NCBI GenBank assembly: GCA_031253995.1
Contig: JAIRVG010000093.1
Location: 62,001-126,000, forward strand
Direction: 5' to 3'
DNA: 64,000 bases
From: Paucimonas sp.
GTDB taxonomy: Bacteria > Pseudomonadota > Gammaproteobacteria > Pseudomonadales > Pseudomonadaceae
Below the pieces are notes generated by a model. It saw only the letters and a program-made list of their open reading frames with translations, was not told where the DNA came from and ran no database searches. Shown here piece by piece: positions 51,088 to 59,358 of this stretch. Position numbers and translations under genes: made by a program. Numbering within the stretch: position 1 is the first letter of the stretch; each line of letters opens with the position of its first letter.

Positions 51088-51963
51088 TCACCGCCGACCG
51101 GCCTGCTCCCCCAACCACTCCAGCAACTCCACCAACCCCGGCGCCGTCACCTTCCCCGGCACCACCAGGTAATACGCCTTCCCCGTCGCCACCCTGAGCC
51201 CGAACGGCATCACCAGCCGCCCACTGGCCAGATCCTCGCCAATCAACGCCCAGTCCCCGATCGCCACCCCGGTCCCCTGCGACGCCATGGCCATGGCCAT
51301 GTCCAGCGTCTCGAAATGCTGGCGCTTGCCCTGGATCTCCAGCCCGCTGCCCGCCGCCTCCAGCCAGGTCTGCCAATCCCGCTCGTCCCGCGACGGATGC
51401 AGCAGCATCTGCCCGTGCAGATCCGCCACCTCGCGCAACGCCGCCTTGCCCGCCAACAACTGCGGCGAGCACACCGGCGTCAACTCCTCTTCGAACAGCT
51501 TCAACACCTGCCCGGCCTCCGGCTCGGCCCCGTAGACCACCGCCGCATCGAACCCCTCGCGACGGAAATCCACGCCATGCTGGATGGTGGTAGTCAGTTC
51601 CACCGGCACATCCGGGCGCAGCGCCTGCCATTCCATCAGGCGCGGCAGCAGCCAGCGCATCACGCAGGTCGGTGCCTTGAGCTGCAAGGTGCCGTGGGGC
51701 GCGCCGATCTGCTGCACGCCGTCCTCGATCAGGCCGAATACCTGCTGCACCCGCGGCAGCCATTCCTGGCCTTCGCGGGTCAGGCTCAAGCCACGGGCCT
51801 GGCGGATGAACAACGGGTAGCCCAGGTGCTCTTCCAGCCCGGCGATCTGCCGGCTGACCGCCCCCTGGGTCAGGTGTAACTGCTGCGCGGCGCGGGTGAA
51901 ATTGCAGCACTGGGCCGTGACGAGAAAAGTATGCAGGGCGGGGAGGGGCGGAAGTCGTTTCAT
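51088..51963 (-). CDS. LysR-family regulator (GcvA-like subgroup)
   Basis: 291-aa LysR regulator: N-terminus MKRLPPLPALHTFLVTAQCC and HTH AAQQLHLTQGAVSRQIAGLE are of the GcvA/AmpR subgroup. ATG 51961–51963 is the family start; the frame extends 31 codons without support. Divergent from the ThDP-dependent decarboxylase gene across 116 bp, its likely target. Confidence 0.88.
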   Translation of the reverse strand: MKRLPPLPALHTFLVTAQCCNFTRAAQQLHLTQGAVSRQIAGLEEHLGYPLFIRQARGLSLTREGQEWLPRVQQVFGLIEDGVQQIGAPHGTLQLKAPTCVMRWLLPRLMEWQALRPDVPVELTTTIQHGVDFRREGFDAAVVYGAEPEAGQVLKLFEEELTPVCSPQLLAGKAALREVADLHGQMLLHPSRDERDWQTWLEAAGSGLEIQGKRQHFETLDMAMAMASQGTGVAIGDWALIGEDLASGRLVMPFGLRVATGKAYYLVVPGKVTAPGLVELLEWLGEQAGRR

Positions 51964-52079
51964 CGGGATAAGCCATGATCTGGGCGCATGGCTAGTATGA
52001 GGAAGTTTGCATTGTGCCGGTAGCCACCGGGCGGTCCAATGAAGCCCTTGTTCCAACTAAAGACAACAGGCGAACGAAC

Positions 52080-53717
52080 ATGGCGACGTGCGGCGAAGTG
52101 CTGGTGAAACTCCTCGAAAACTACGGTGTGGACCATGTGTTCGGTATCCCCGGCGTGCATACCGTGGAGCTGTATCGCGGCCTGGCGTCGTCGAGCATCC
52201 GCCACGTCACCCCGCGCCACGAGCAGGGCGCCGGCTTCATGGCCGACGGCTATTCGCGCACCCGTGGCAAGCCGGGGGTGTGCTTCATCATCACCGGCCC
52301 GGGCATGACCAACATCACCACCGCCATGGGCCAGGCCTACGCCGACTCGATCCCGATGCTGGTGATTTCCAGCGTGCAGTCGCGCAACGCCCTGGGCGGC
52401 GGTCGCGGCAAGCTGCACGAACTGCCGAACCAGAGCGAACTGGTGGCCGGCGTCGCCGCCTTCTCCCACACCCTGATGAGCGCCGACGACCTGCCGGAGG
52501 TGCTGGCCCGGGCCTTCGCCGTGTTCGATGGCGCGCGCCCGCGCCCGGTGCATATCGAGATTCCGCTGGACGTGATCGTCGAAGACGCCGATCACCTGCT
52601 GCACGCCGAACCGGTACGGGTCGACCGCGCCGGTGCCGCCCCGGCACCCGTGGCGAAGATGGCCGCGATGCTGGCCGGCGCCCGCCGTCCGCTGATCCTC
52701 GCCGGTGGCGGGGCCATCGCCGCCAGTGCCTCGCTGACCCGCCTCGCCGAATACCTGCAGGCTCCGGTCGCACTGACCATCAATGCCAAGGGCATGCTGC
52801 CGTCCAGGCACCCGCTGCTGATCGGCTCGACCCAGTCGCTGGTCGCCACCCGCGAGCTGGTGCGCGAGGCCGACGTGGTCCTGGCCATCGGCACCGAACT
52901 GGCCGAGACCGACTACGACGTGACTTTCAAGGGCGGCTTCGAGATTCCCGGCACCTTGCTGCGCATCGATATCGACCCGGACCAGACCGTGCGCAACTAC
53001 CCGCCGAAACTGGCGCTGGTGGCCGATGCCAGCGCCGCCAGCGACGCACTGCTGCACGCCCTGGCCGAGCTGCCGGCGCCGGTGCGTGCCGGCGAGTGGG
53101 GCCCGGCTCGCGCCGCGCGCCTGCGGGAAACCCTGGCCGGGCTGTGGGATGACGCCGCCCAGGCGCAGACCCTGTTCCTCAACACCATTCTCGCCGCCCT
53201 GCCGGACGCGGTGCTGGTGGGTGACTCGACCCAGCCGGTGTACACCGGCAACCTGACCCTGGACCTCGACCACCCGCGCCGCTGGTTCAACGCCTCCACC
53301 GGCTACGGCACCCTCGGCTACGCCCTGCCGGCGGCCATGGGCGCCTGGCTGGGCAGCGCGCAAGACCCGGCCCGACGCCTGCCGGCGGTGTGCCTGATCG
53401 GCGACGGTGGTATCCAGTTCACCCTGCCGGAGCTGGCCAGCGCCGTGGAAGCGCGGGTGCCGCTGATCGTCCTGCTGTGGAACAACCAGGGTTACGAAGA
53501 GATCAAGCGCTACATGGTCAACCGCGCCATCGAGCCGGTGGGCGTGGACATCCACACCCCGGACTTCGTCACCATCGCCAAGGGCTTTGGCTGCGTGGCC
53601 GAGGCGGTGCATGAGGTGGAGGCCTTGAAGGCGGCGCTGGTCGCGGCTGCCGGTCGCCAGGGCCCGACGCTGATCGAGATCGACCAGCGCCGCTGGACCG
53701 AGACCGTGCTGGCTTAA
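52080..53717 (+). CDS. ThDP-dependent decarboxylase, AruI-like (5-guanidino-2-oxopentanoate decarboxylase)
   Basis: 545-aa acetolactate-synthase-family enzyme. The ThDP-activating Glu is E48 (RHEQGAGFMADGYSR), the central domain holds LILAGGGAIAASASL, and the ThDP/Mg motif begins GDGGIQF at about residue 440 and ends in NN. Sequence style (GNLTLDLDHPRRWFNASTGY, EEIKRYM) resembles AruI of the arginine transaminase pathway; no aruH aminotransferase is adjacent, so substrate is inference. ATG 52080 chosen on homology; weak AGGCGA site. Confidence 0.72.
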   Translation: MATCGEVLVKLLENYGVDHVFGIPGVHTVELYRGLASSSIRHVTPRHEQGAGFMADGYSRTRGKPGVCFIITGPGMTNITTAMGQAYADSIPMLVISSVQSRNALGGGRGKLHELPNQSELVAGVAAFSHTLMSADDLPEVLARAFAVFDGARPRPVHIEIPLDVIVEDADHLLHAEPVRVDRAGAAPAPVAKMAAMLAGARRPLILAGGGAIAASASLTRLAEYLQAPVALTINAKGMLPSRHPLLIGSTQSLVATRELVREADVVLAIGTELAETDYDVTFKGGFEIPGTLLRIDIDPDQTVRNYPPKLALVADASAASDALLHALAELPAPVRAGEWGPARAARLRETLAGLWDDAAQAQTLFLNTILAALPDAVLVGDSTQPVYTGNLTLDLDHPRRWFNASTGYGTLGYALPAAMGAWLGSAQDPARRLPAVCLIGDGGIQFTLPELASAVEARVPLIVLLWNNQGYEEIKRYMVNRAIEPVGVDIHTPDFVTIAKGFGCVAEAVHEVEALKAALVAAAGRQGPTLIEIDQRRWTETVLA

Positions 53718-54628
53718 ATGGCGTTACGCAGGCGCGCCATGTCCCGCAACGGGGGCGCGCCGTACAGCCGGCTGTATTCGCGGCTGAACTGCGAGGGGCT
53801 TTCGTAGCCCACCCGATACCCCGCCACCGCCGCCTCCAGGCCGTCATTGAGCATCAGCCGACGGGCCTCCTGGAGGCGCAGCTGTTTCTGGTACTGCAAC
53901 GGGCTCATCGAGGTCACCGACTTGAAGCGGTGATGCAGGGCGGAGACGCTGAGATTCACTTCCTTCGCCAGGTCTTCGATGCGCAGCGGTTTGTCGTAGT
54001 GATCGTTGAGCCACTGGATCGCCTGGCAGACCCGATGGGTCTGGCTGTTGGACATGGCGATCTCGTACAGCCGGTGCCCCTGCTTGCCGCGCAGCAGCCG
54101 GTAGAGGATTTCCCGGCGGATCAGCGGGGCCAGCACCGGGATGTCCTTGGGCGTGTCCAGCAGGCGGATCAAGCGGATCAGGGCATCCAGCAACGACGGG
54201 TCGAGGCGCTCGACGAACAGCCCGCGCCCGGAGGCGGAGGGCACGCCCATGGGACCTGCGTCGGCGATCAGGTTGTTGATTTCCGCCGGATCGATGTCCA
54301 GGCGAATGCCCAGGCTCGGGCTTTCCGGGCTGGCATCGAGGTACACGCCGCTGATCGGCATGGCCACCGACACCACCATGTAGTGCAGCGGGTCGTAGAC
54401 GTAGCGCTCGTCGCCCAGGTGCACGGCCTTGCTGCCCTGGGCCAGGATGCACAGGGCAGGGTGGGCCAGGGTCGGCATGGAGCGGATGTTTTCTTCGTGA
54501 CGGACCAGGAACAGGTCCCTGATCGGCGAGGGCTCGCAGGCCGACGGCTGGGCATGACGGCGGACCAGGTCGGCCAGGGTTTCGCGCAGGGATTCGAGCG
54601 CGGGATCGAGCGGTTCGATGACTGACAT
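53714..54628 (-). CDS. AraC-family transcriptional regulator (AraC_N type)
   Basis: 304-aa regulator: N-terminal AraC_N domain (LFLVRHEENIRSMPTLAHPA, then LCILAQGSKAVHLGD) and C-terminal AraC HTH (LRIEDLAKEVNLSVSALHHR; second HTH with YRVGYESPSQFSREYSR). ATG 54626–54628 has AGGA about 10 nt upstream. Its stop overlaps the AruI-like gene tail by 4 bp. It probably controls itself and the divergent ABM gene through a mirrored pair of 26-bp sites in between. Confidence 0.88.
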   Translation of the reverse strand: MSVIEPLDPALESLRETLADLVRRHAQPSACEPSPIRDLFLVRHEENIRSMPTLAHPALCILAQGSKAVHLGDERYVYDPLHYMVVSVAMPISGVYLDASPESPSLGIRLDIDPAEINNLIADAGPMGVPSASGRGLFVERLDPSLLDALIRLIRLLDTPKDIPVLAPLIRREILYRLLRGKQGHRLYEIAMSNSQTHRVCQAIQWLNDHYDKPLRIEDLAKEVNLSVSALHHRFKSVTSMSPLQYQKQLRLQEARRLMLNDGLEAAVAGYRVGYESPSQFSREYSRLYGAPPLRDMARLRNAI

Positions 54629-54935
54629 GGAAACGGTTTCCTCGGCGGATTTTCGCAGCATAGGTTTGTGCAAGTCCTGGCGCTAGCCGAAAGCTGTCGG
54701 GTTCTTGCACGATCCTGCCCGGTGCTGGCGGCTGTCACCAAATTGAAGCGATTGCGCTTGCCTGAAGCGAGGGGCAGGGCGACTCCCGCACTCCCCGGGC
54801 GCGGGTTCGGCGCAAAGGGGCGCATGCAGGATCAGGCAATTGTCCGACAGCATTCGCCTAACGCCGCTGGCGTCGTGCTGGCTAGTCTGGGCAGCCTGGC
54901 AGTTTCCCTCTGGCCGCTTCTAAGGAGCACCGCAC
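54629..54935. other. AraC/ABM divergent intergenic region
   Basis: 307 bp with the two mirrored sites described separately. The stretch between the sites is GC-rich. No gene seen. Confidence 0.5.
54693..54851. promoter_or_regulatory. Mirrored 26-bp operator-like pair
   Basis: Site 1 at 54693–54718 and site 2 at 54826–54851 are inverted copies matching at 20 of 26 positions with pattern GCTGTCGG-N4-TTGC-N2-GATCCTGC. Site 1 is 65 bp before the AraC start and site 2 is 85 bp before the ABM start, so each divergent gene has one site in the same orientation relative to itself. Confidence 0.6.
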
Positions 54936-55229
54936 ATGACGACATCTCGACCGGTCAGCCATCTTTCCTTCGTGCGCGCCAGCGCGGGCCGTTCCGCCGA
55001 GCTGGGCGAGCGTCTGCAACAACTGCGCGAGCCTGCCCGCATGACCCCGGGTTGCCTCGGCTTCAGCCTGCAACGTTCCACGTCCGACGGCGATCTCTGG
55101 CTGCTCAGCAGCCAGTGGCAGGATCAATCCGCGATGAACGACTATTTCAACTCGCCGAGCCTGCACCTGTTCGGTGAGCTGGTGCAGGCGCGGGTGCTGG
55201 ACAGCCTCGACCTGCACACCTTCAGCTAG
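54936..55229 (+). CDS. Antibiotic biosynthesis monooxygenase (ABM)-domain protein
   Basis: 97-aa single ABM domain (dimeric ferredoxin-like fold): SHLSFVRASAGRSAELGERL, MTPGCLGFSLQRST, then WLLSSQWQDQSAMNDYFNSP. Family members include quinol monooxygenases and haem-degrading enzymes; the short form often acts on quinones. AAGGAG about 9 nt before the ATG. Likely target of the divergent AraC regulator. Confidence 0.82.
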   Translation: MTTSRPVSHLSFVRASAGRSAELGERLQQLREPARMTPGCLGFSLQRSTSDGDLWLLSSQWQDQSAMNDYFNSPSLHLFGELVQARVLDSLDLHTFS

Positions 55230-55267
55230 AATGGCGGCCTTTTTCGCAATCACCGGGTTTGACGACA

Positions 55268-55498
55268 ATGGCGCGCAGGGTATTCGTAGGGTTTGAAGCA
55301 GTCGCGGCGATGGTGCCGACCGAAGGTGGTTACCATGCCGCGATCGCGGTAAAGGGCCTGGGTGCCGTGGGTGCACCGACCTTCCACAAGGTGCTGGATG
55401 GCCGGGTCTTCAAGACCGCCGTGGCCGCCGATGAAGCGGCCAGTGCCGAGCTTGAGCGCCTGCAAGGCGTCAGTGCCGACGCCGAACTGGTCTGGTGA
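55268..55498 (+). CDS. Small protein of unknown function
   Basis: 76-aa protein MARRVFVGFEAVAAMVPTEG with a central AAIAVKGLGAVGAPTFHKVL. No signal peptide or membrane helix. No clear Shine–Dalgarno; ATG 55268 is preferred over one three codons upstream. Codon use matches genuine neighbours. Tail-to-tail and adjacent to the flavin reductase-like gene. Confidence 0.6.
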   Translation: MARRVFVGFEAVAAMVPTEGGYHAAIAVKGLGAVGAPTFHKVLDGRVFKTAVAADEAASAELERLQGVSADAELVW

Positions 55499-56104
55499 TC
55501 AGGCCTGCGGGCGAGCCATCTTGAACAGTTCGCCCAGCTCGAAGTAATCCGCCGGTCCGCCGCCCCGCAGGATCGGCCGGGCGGCGGCGGTATCGTAGAT
55601 ACCGTCCTTGAGCAGATGCTCGGCGATATGCACCGCCACCACCTCCCCCAGGATCAGCCAGCTCGGCACCAACTGCTGGTCGGCGCGCTGCAGCTGGATG
55701 ATCTGGCTCACCTTGCACTCGAACGACACCGGGCTTTCCTGCACCCGCGGCACCGCGATCACCCGCGACGGCGCCGGGGTCAGCTGGCTCAGGGCGAACT
55801 CGTCGACTTCCGGCGGTACTGGCGCGCAACTCTGGTTCATCGCCTCGGCCAGTGGCCGGGTTGCCAGGTTCCAGGTGAATTCGCCGGTCTGCTCGATGTT
55901 GTTCAGGCTGTCTTTGCGCCCGACGCTGCAGAAGCCGACGATCGGCGGAATGTAGTTGAAGGCGTTGAAGAAACTGTAGGGCGCGAGGTTCAGGCGACCC
56001 TGGGCATCCTGGGAAGAGATCCAGCCGATCGGGCGCGGGCCGACGATGGCGTTGAACGGATCATGGGGCAGGCCGTGGCCTTGTGCGGGTTCGTAGTAGT
56101 ACAT
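55499..56104 (-). CDS. Flavin reductase-like FMN-binding protein
   Basis: 201-aa protein of the flavin reductase/flavoredoxin family: VGPRPIGWISSQDAQGRLNL and APYSFFNAFNYIPPIVGF are the hallmark FMN-binding segments, followed by WNLATRPLAEAMNQSCAP and FECKVSQIIQL. It likely binds FMN in the cytoplasm and may supply reduced flavin. Ends where the convergent 76-aa gene ends. Confidence 0.85.
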   Translation of the reverse strand: MYYYEPAQGHGLPHDPFNAIVGPRPIGWISSQDAQGRLNLAPYSFFNAFNYIPPIVGFCSVGRKDSLNNIEQTGEFTWNLATRPLAEAMNQSCAPVPPEVDEFALSQLTPAPSRVIAVPRVQESPVSFECKVSQIIQLQRADQQLVPSWLILGEVVAVHIAEHLLKDGIYDTAAARPILRGGGPADYFELGELFKMARPQA

Positions 56105-56172
56105 CGAGCGGGCCTTGGGACGGGAATACGGAGCGTCCTAGTGTGCCAAGAGTACGGGCCCCTGAAAATGAT

Positions 56173-56196
56173 TAAGCCCGGCCGGAGCCGGGCTGT
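56173..56196 (-). terminator. Terminator of the tandem-repeat peptide gene
   Basis: 8-bp stem AGCCCGGC (56175–56182 with 56187–56194), loop CGGA; on the minus strand followed by TAATCATTTT. Confidence 0.6.
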
Positions 56197-56216
56197 GGAA
56201 GGTGATGCTTCAGGTC

Positions 56217-56582
56217 TTAGCTGAAGCGGTGGGCCTGGGTGCGGTCGAAGCCGTCGGCTGCGAATTTGGCGCCGCCGGTACGATCGAAGCCGTCTTCGGC
56301 GAATTTGGCGCCGCCAGTGCGATCGAAACCATCTTCGGCGAATTTGGCGCCGCCGGTGCGATCGAAGCCGTCTTCAGCGAATTTGGAGCCGCCGGTGCGA
56401 TCAAAGCCGTCTTCGGCGAATTTGGCACCGCCGGTGCGATCGAAGCCATCTTCGGCGACGGCGGCTGCCTGGGCTTGCGGGTGGTTGAAGTTGTGGCTGC
56501 CGGTGCGGTCGAAACCGTCGGCGGCGAAGGCGTTGGCGGTCAGGATCGAGAAGGCCAGGGTCAGGATCAGTTTGCTTTTCAT
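56217..56582 (-). CDS. Secreted tandem-repeat peptide (7 x DGFDRT)
   Basis: 121-aa protein with a signal peptide (MKSKLILTLAFSILTANAFA, cleaved after residue 20). The mature part contains DGFDRT seven times. Five central units of 13 residues, EDGFDRTGG[A/S]KFA, are tandem and nearly identical at both protein and DNA level; a longer first unit (GSHNFNHPQAQAAAVA tail) and a last unit ending TQAHRFS bracket them. Mature size about 10.5 kDa, highly polar. Function unknown; similarly organised Pseudomonas proteins are sometimes labelled phage infection protein without evidence (memory). Confidence 0.8.
   Translation of the reverse strand: MKSKLILTLAFSILTANAFAADGFDRTGSHNFNHPQAQAAAVAEDGFDRTGGAKFAEDGFDRTGGSKFAEDGFDRTGGAKFAEDGFDRTGGAKFAEDGFDRTGGAKFAADGFDRTQAHRFS
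56259..56453. repeat. Five tandem 39-bp repeats inside the repeat-peptide gene
   Basis: Contiguous 39-bp units at 56259, 56298, 56337, 56376 and 56415, differing at scattered third positions and at one A/S codon. Prone to copy-number change by slippage or recombination. Confidence 0.85.
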
Positions 56583-56827
56583 GGTCGTTGCTCCGGGGTA
56601 GTGAGTAGGTGGTTGCTTGTTTCTATGGGTTTAATGCTACGCCGATTAATTTGATTAAAAAGCGCAAAAAATCGCCTATAAGAATCAGTTAAATCGATGT
56701 GTTTGGGTGCGAGCGATCAGGTGTAGCGCTGAAATGGCTCTAGGGCGGGGGTTGTGTTAGCGGAGGGGAAGCGGGGATTTCTCTGATGCAGGAAGGGAGG
56801 TTTTGCGTTTTTCCGTGACAGGTTCGC
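56583..56827. other. A/T-rich intergenic region
   Basis: 245 bp between the repeat-peptide gene and the nucleotidyltransferase cassette. Positions 56630–56700 are A/T-rich (TTAATTTGATTAAAAAGCGC), presumably holding the repeat-peptide promoter. No gene seen. Confidence 0.4.
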
Positions 56828-57307
56828 TCAGAGGGGGGAGTAGCCGGATTTCAAATTATGGGCATCCGTGTAGTGGCGCGTCTGGAAATCCAGTACGGAG
56901 GAAAACAGCCGGCTGGCATCCTCGTCCACGCCCCAGGACTGGGCCAGCTTGTCTTTCGTATGCGCCGCAGTCTGCCGCCATGAGCCGATCGTGCTCAGCT
57001 GCTTTTCCCAAAGTTGCACGAATTGCTTGAGCACGCCTGCGTCGTGGTCATCAAGGCATGGGTAACGACGTAAACGGTCCATCAGGTAGAGCAGGCGGCG
57101 CTTGCGCAAAAACGGGACCGCAGGATCTTTCAACCGCTCCTGGACTCTAGCCTGGGCATGGCCGGTATCGAACCAGACCGACTTGGCAAAGCAGGCGAAC
57201 ACACCCTCGTCCACCTTGTGCAGAGGCGTCTTGCTGACTTTCACCAACACCTGGTCAAGCGCGTCCTGCTCGCCAGCTTTGGTTCTAGAGGGGGTAACCA
57301 GACTCAT
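56828..57307 (-). CDS. Unknown protein paired with a nucleotidyltransferase; possible HEPN-like partner
   Basis: 159-aa, mostly helical, charged protein I do not recognise. It starts inside the end of the nucleotidyltransferase gene (23-bp overlap, different frame), implying coupled translation. Two R-X4-6-H arrangements are visible: R111–H116 (RQTAAH) and R144–H150 (RHYTDAH), the form taken by HEPN RNase active sites; a basic cluster RKRRLLYLMDRLRRYP sits at 68–83. HEPN assignment is inference, since such motifs occur by chance. Base composition is less GC-rich than the neighbours. Confidence 0.7.
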   Translation of the reverse strand: MSLVTPSRTKAGEQDALDQVLVKVSKTPLHKVDEGVFACFAKSVWFDTGHAQARVQERLKDPAVPFLRKRRLLYLMDRLRRYPCLDDHDAGVLKQFVQLWEKQLSTIGSWRQTAAHTKDKLAQSWGVDEDASRLFSSVLDFQTRHYTDAHNLKSGYSPL

Positions 57308-57884
57308 CGAGGATCAGTCTCAGATAGCTCAGTGTTGTCGACTTGTCGCAGGGACAGTAGTCGATTGCTTGCCTTGCAAGCATATCAAGTCTTTTCAGGT
57401 CGACGTTCCTCTCTCTGATAAGCGTGCTTATGTCGTGATGATCACGATCAGTGAAGCGACCCAGTTTGGTAATGATCAGATCAACAGGATCTACCACGAA
57501 TACCTGAAATTGCGCGCCTTCCTGGAAGGGCGTGAGAGGAATGGCCCGTTCGCTGAAGTCTTCGTGAATGGGACAGAGCGATGTGTTGAACCGGGTGTCG
57601 AACTGGACCTGCATATCTCGACCGTTCAGCTCATAGTCTTCCGGGATCCCGTCGAGCAGTGCAATGACATCCTCTCGATTCACTCCTGCGGCTATCTCCA
57701 GTTCCGCATCGATATCAGCACTGCCCCGCGCATTGGTCAGCATGTGCAAGGCACAGCCGCCAAAAACGTAGGCTTTGAAAGCACCTGCGGATTTCCCCTC
57801 CAGCAATGGCAGAACGCGTTCGAACAGACGGAGGACCGCGAGGGTGAGGGGCGTCTCGAAGTAGTTTGATTTACGGGGTGTCAT
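57285..57884 (-). CDS. Nucleotidyltransferase, MNT/AbiEii–DUF6036-like
   Basis: 199-aa protein of the DNA polymerase beta-like nucleotidyltransferase superfamily. G42-G43 in VFGGCALHML, then D57-I-D59 in RGSADIDAEL form the metal/NTP site; VQFD (D96) may be the third acid. VDPVDLIITKLGR then RDHHDISTL matches the Lys...Asp C-terminal signature of AbiEii-type proteins. ATG 57884 has GAGG 5 nt before it. Lower-GC codon use than neighbours suggests transfer. Upstream gene of a two-gene unit; could be the antitoxin of an MNT–HEPN pair or an AbiEii-type toxin. Confidence 0.78.
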   Translation of the reverse strand: MTPRKSNYFETPLTLAVLRLFERVLPLLEGKSAGAFKAYVFGGCALHMLTNARGSADIDAELEIAAGVNREDVIALLDGIPEDYELNGRDMQVQFDTRFNTSLCPIHEDFSERAIPLTPFQEGAQFQVFVVDPVDLIITKLGRFTDRDHHDISTLIRERNVDLKRLDMLARQAIDYCPCDKSTTLSYLRLILDESGYPL

Positions 57885-57910
57885 GGAGGCCTCGGTTATT
57901 GAGCAACCAA

Positions 57911-57943
57911 ACAAAAAGCCCCGGACCTTTCGATCCGGGGCTT
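57911..57943 (-). terminator. Terminator of the KgtP-like gene
   Basis: 10-bp stem (57916–57925 with 57934–57943; AAGCCCCGGA), 8-nt loop; on the minus strand a T-run follows. It insulates the nucleotidyltransferase cassette, whose own promoter must lie within about 85 bp. Confidence 0.85.
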
Positions 57944-57971
57944 GGTCATGTTGCAGCTCATCGACTGACGA

Positions 57972-59297
57972 TCAGTCAGTCACGATCCGCGAATGCTTCT
58001 GCGTGTCCTTCATGAACACATAAACCAGCAGCGAAATGGCGATACAACCGGTGACGTACCAGTAGTAGCCGGTCTCCATGCCGTTGCTCTTGAACCACAG
58101 CGCCACATACTCGGCGGTGCCGCCGAAGATCGACACGGTCAGCGCGTACGGCAGGCCCACGCCCAGGGCGCGGATCTCGGTGGGGAACAGCTCGGCTTTC
58201 ACCACGGCGTTGATCGAGGTGTAGCCGCTGACGATGATCAGCGCCGCCATGATCAGGAAGAACGCGCCCCACCAGCTCTGTACGGTGTGCAGGGTGGACA
58301 GGATCGGTACGGTGAAGATCGTCCCCAGCACGCCGAAGGCGATCAGGATCGGACGCCGGCCGATCTTGTCGGACAGGCCGCCGATCACCGGCTGCAGGCA
58401 CATGAACAGGAACAGGGTGGCCGCCGAGATCATGGTCGAGTCGCTGATGCTCATGCCCACGGTGTTGACCAGGTATTTCTGCATGTAGGTGGTGTAGGTG
58501 TAGAAGGCCAGGGTGCCGCCCATGGTCAGGCCGACCACGGTGGCGAGTTCCTTCGGATGGCGCAGCAGGGTGCGCATCAGGCTTTCCTTGGCCTTGGGCT
58601 TTTCCTTTTTGGTGAAGGACTCGGTTTCTTCCATGCCGCGGCGCAGGTACAGGGCGACCACCGCACACAGCGCGCCGATCACGAACGGCACGCGCCAGCC
58701 CCAGGCGTACAGCTGCTCGGTGGTGAGGGTCTGTTGCAGGATGATCAGTACCGCCAGGGCGATGAGCTGGCCGGAAATCAGGGTGACGTACTGGAAGCTG
58801 GAGAAGAAGCCACGACGCTCCTTGGTCGCCATCTCGCTGAGGTAGGTGGCCGAGGTGCCGTATTCACCGCCCACCGACAGGCCCTGCATCAGACGGGCGA
58901 TGACCAGCAGGATCGGCGCGGCGACGCCGATGGTCTCGTAGCCCGGGGTCAGGGCGATGACCAGGGAACCGAAGCACATCAGCAGGACCGAGGCCATCAG
59001 CGCGGCCTTGCGTCCCTTGCGGTCGGCGTAGAGGCCCATCAGCCAGCCGCCGATCGGGCGCATGAGGAAGCCCACGGCGAAGATCGCGGCGGTGTTGAGC
59101 AGTTGCGCGGTGGTGTCGCCGGCCGGGAAGAAGGCCTTGGCGAAGTACAGGGAGAACGCGGCGTAGACGTACCAGTCGTACCACTCGACCATGTTGCCGA
59201 CGGATCCGCTGAAGATCGACTTGAGGCGACTGCGGGTGGTTTTTTCCGGTGCGGACGTGGTGGCCGCCCCGGCAGGCAGGGTGGAAGTGTTATCCAT
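57972..59297 (-). CDS. MHS-family dicarboxylate (alpha-ketoglutarate-type) permease
   Basis: 441-aa major facilitator of the metabolite:H+ symporter family. GSVGNMVEWYDWYVYAAFSL at TM1, GGWLMGLYADRKGRKAALM in loop 2–3 and SVGGEYGTSATYLSEMA are near-identical in layout to PcaT in this window and to KgtP. The substrate is probably a C4/C5 dicarboxylate, supported by the adjacent dctBD genes and a sigma-54 promoter directly upstream. The extra N-terminal 25 residues are Ala/Thr-rich. Confidence 0.85.
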   Translation of the reverse strand: MDNTSTLPAGAATTSAPEKTTRSRLKSIFSGSVGNMVEWYDWYVYAAFSLYFAKAFFPAGDTTAQLLNTAAIFAVGFLMRPIGGWLMGLYADRKGRKAALMASVLLMCFGSLVIALTPGYETIGVAAPILLVIARLMQGLSVGGEYGTSATYLSEMATKERRGFFSSFQYVTLISGQLIALAVLIILQQTLTTEQLYAWGWRVPFVIGALCAVVALYLRRGMEETESFTKKEKPKAKESLMRTLLRHPKELATVVGLTMGGTLAFYTYTTYMQKYLVNTVGMSISDSTMISAATLFLFMCLQPVIGGLSDKIGRRPILIAFGVLGTIFTVPILSTLHTVQSWWGAFFLIMAALIIVSGYTSINAVVKAELFPTEIRALGVGLPYALTVSIFGGTAEYVALWFKSNGMETGYYWYVTGCIAISLLVYVFMKDTQKHSRIVTD

Positions 59298-59358
59298 TGG
59301 ACGGAACCTTCATGTTGTTTTTGTGGTGGCGCGGTGGAGCGCGGCCTGCGAGGGCTAT

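Noticed and set aside
56259..56453. Possible CRISPR-like direct repeats
   Set aside because: The 39-bp units are contiguous with no spacers and encode a 13-aa protein repeat.
56202..56654. Plus-strand ORFs through the repeat-peptide gene
   Set aside because: A 39-bp repeat with no stop in other frames keeps them open; only the minus-strand frame has a signal peptide and start.
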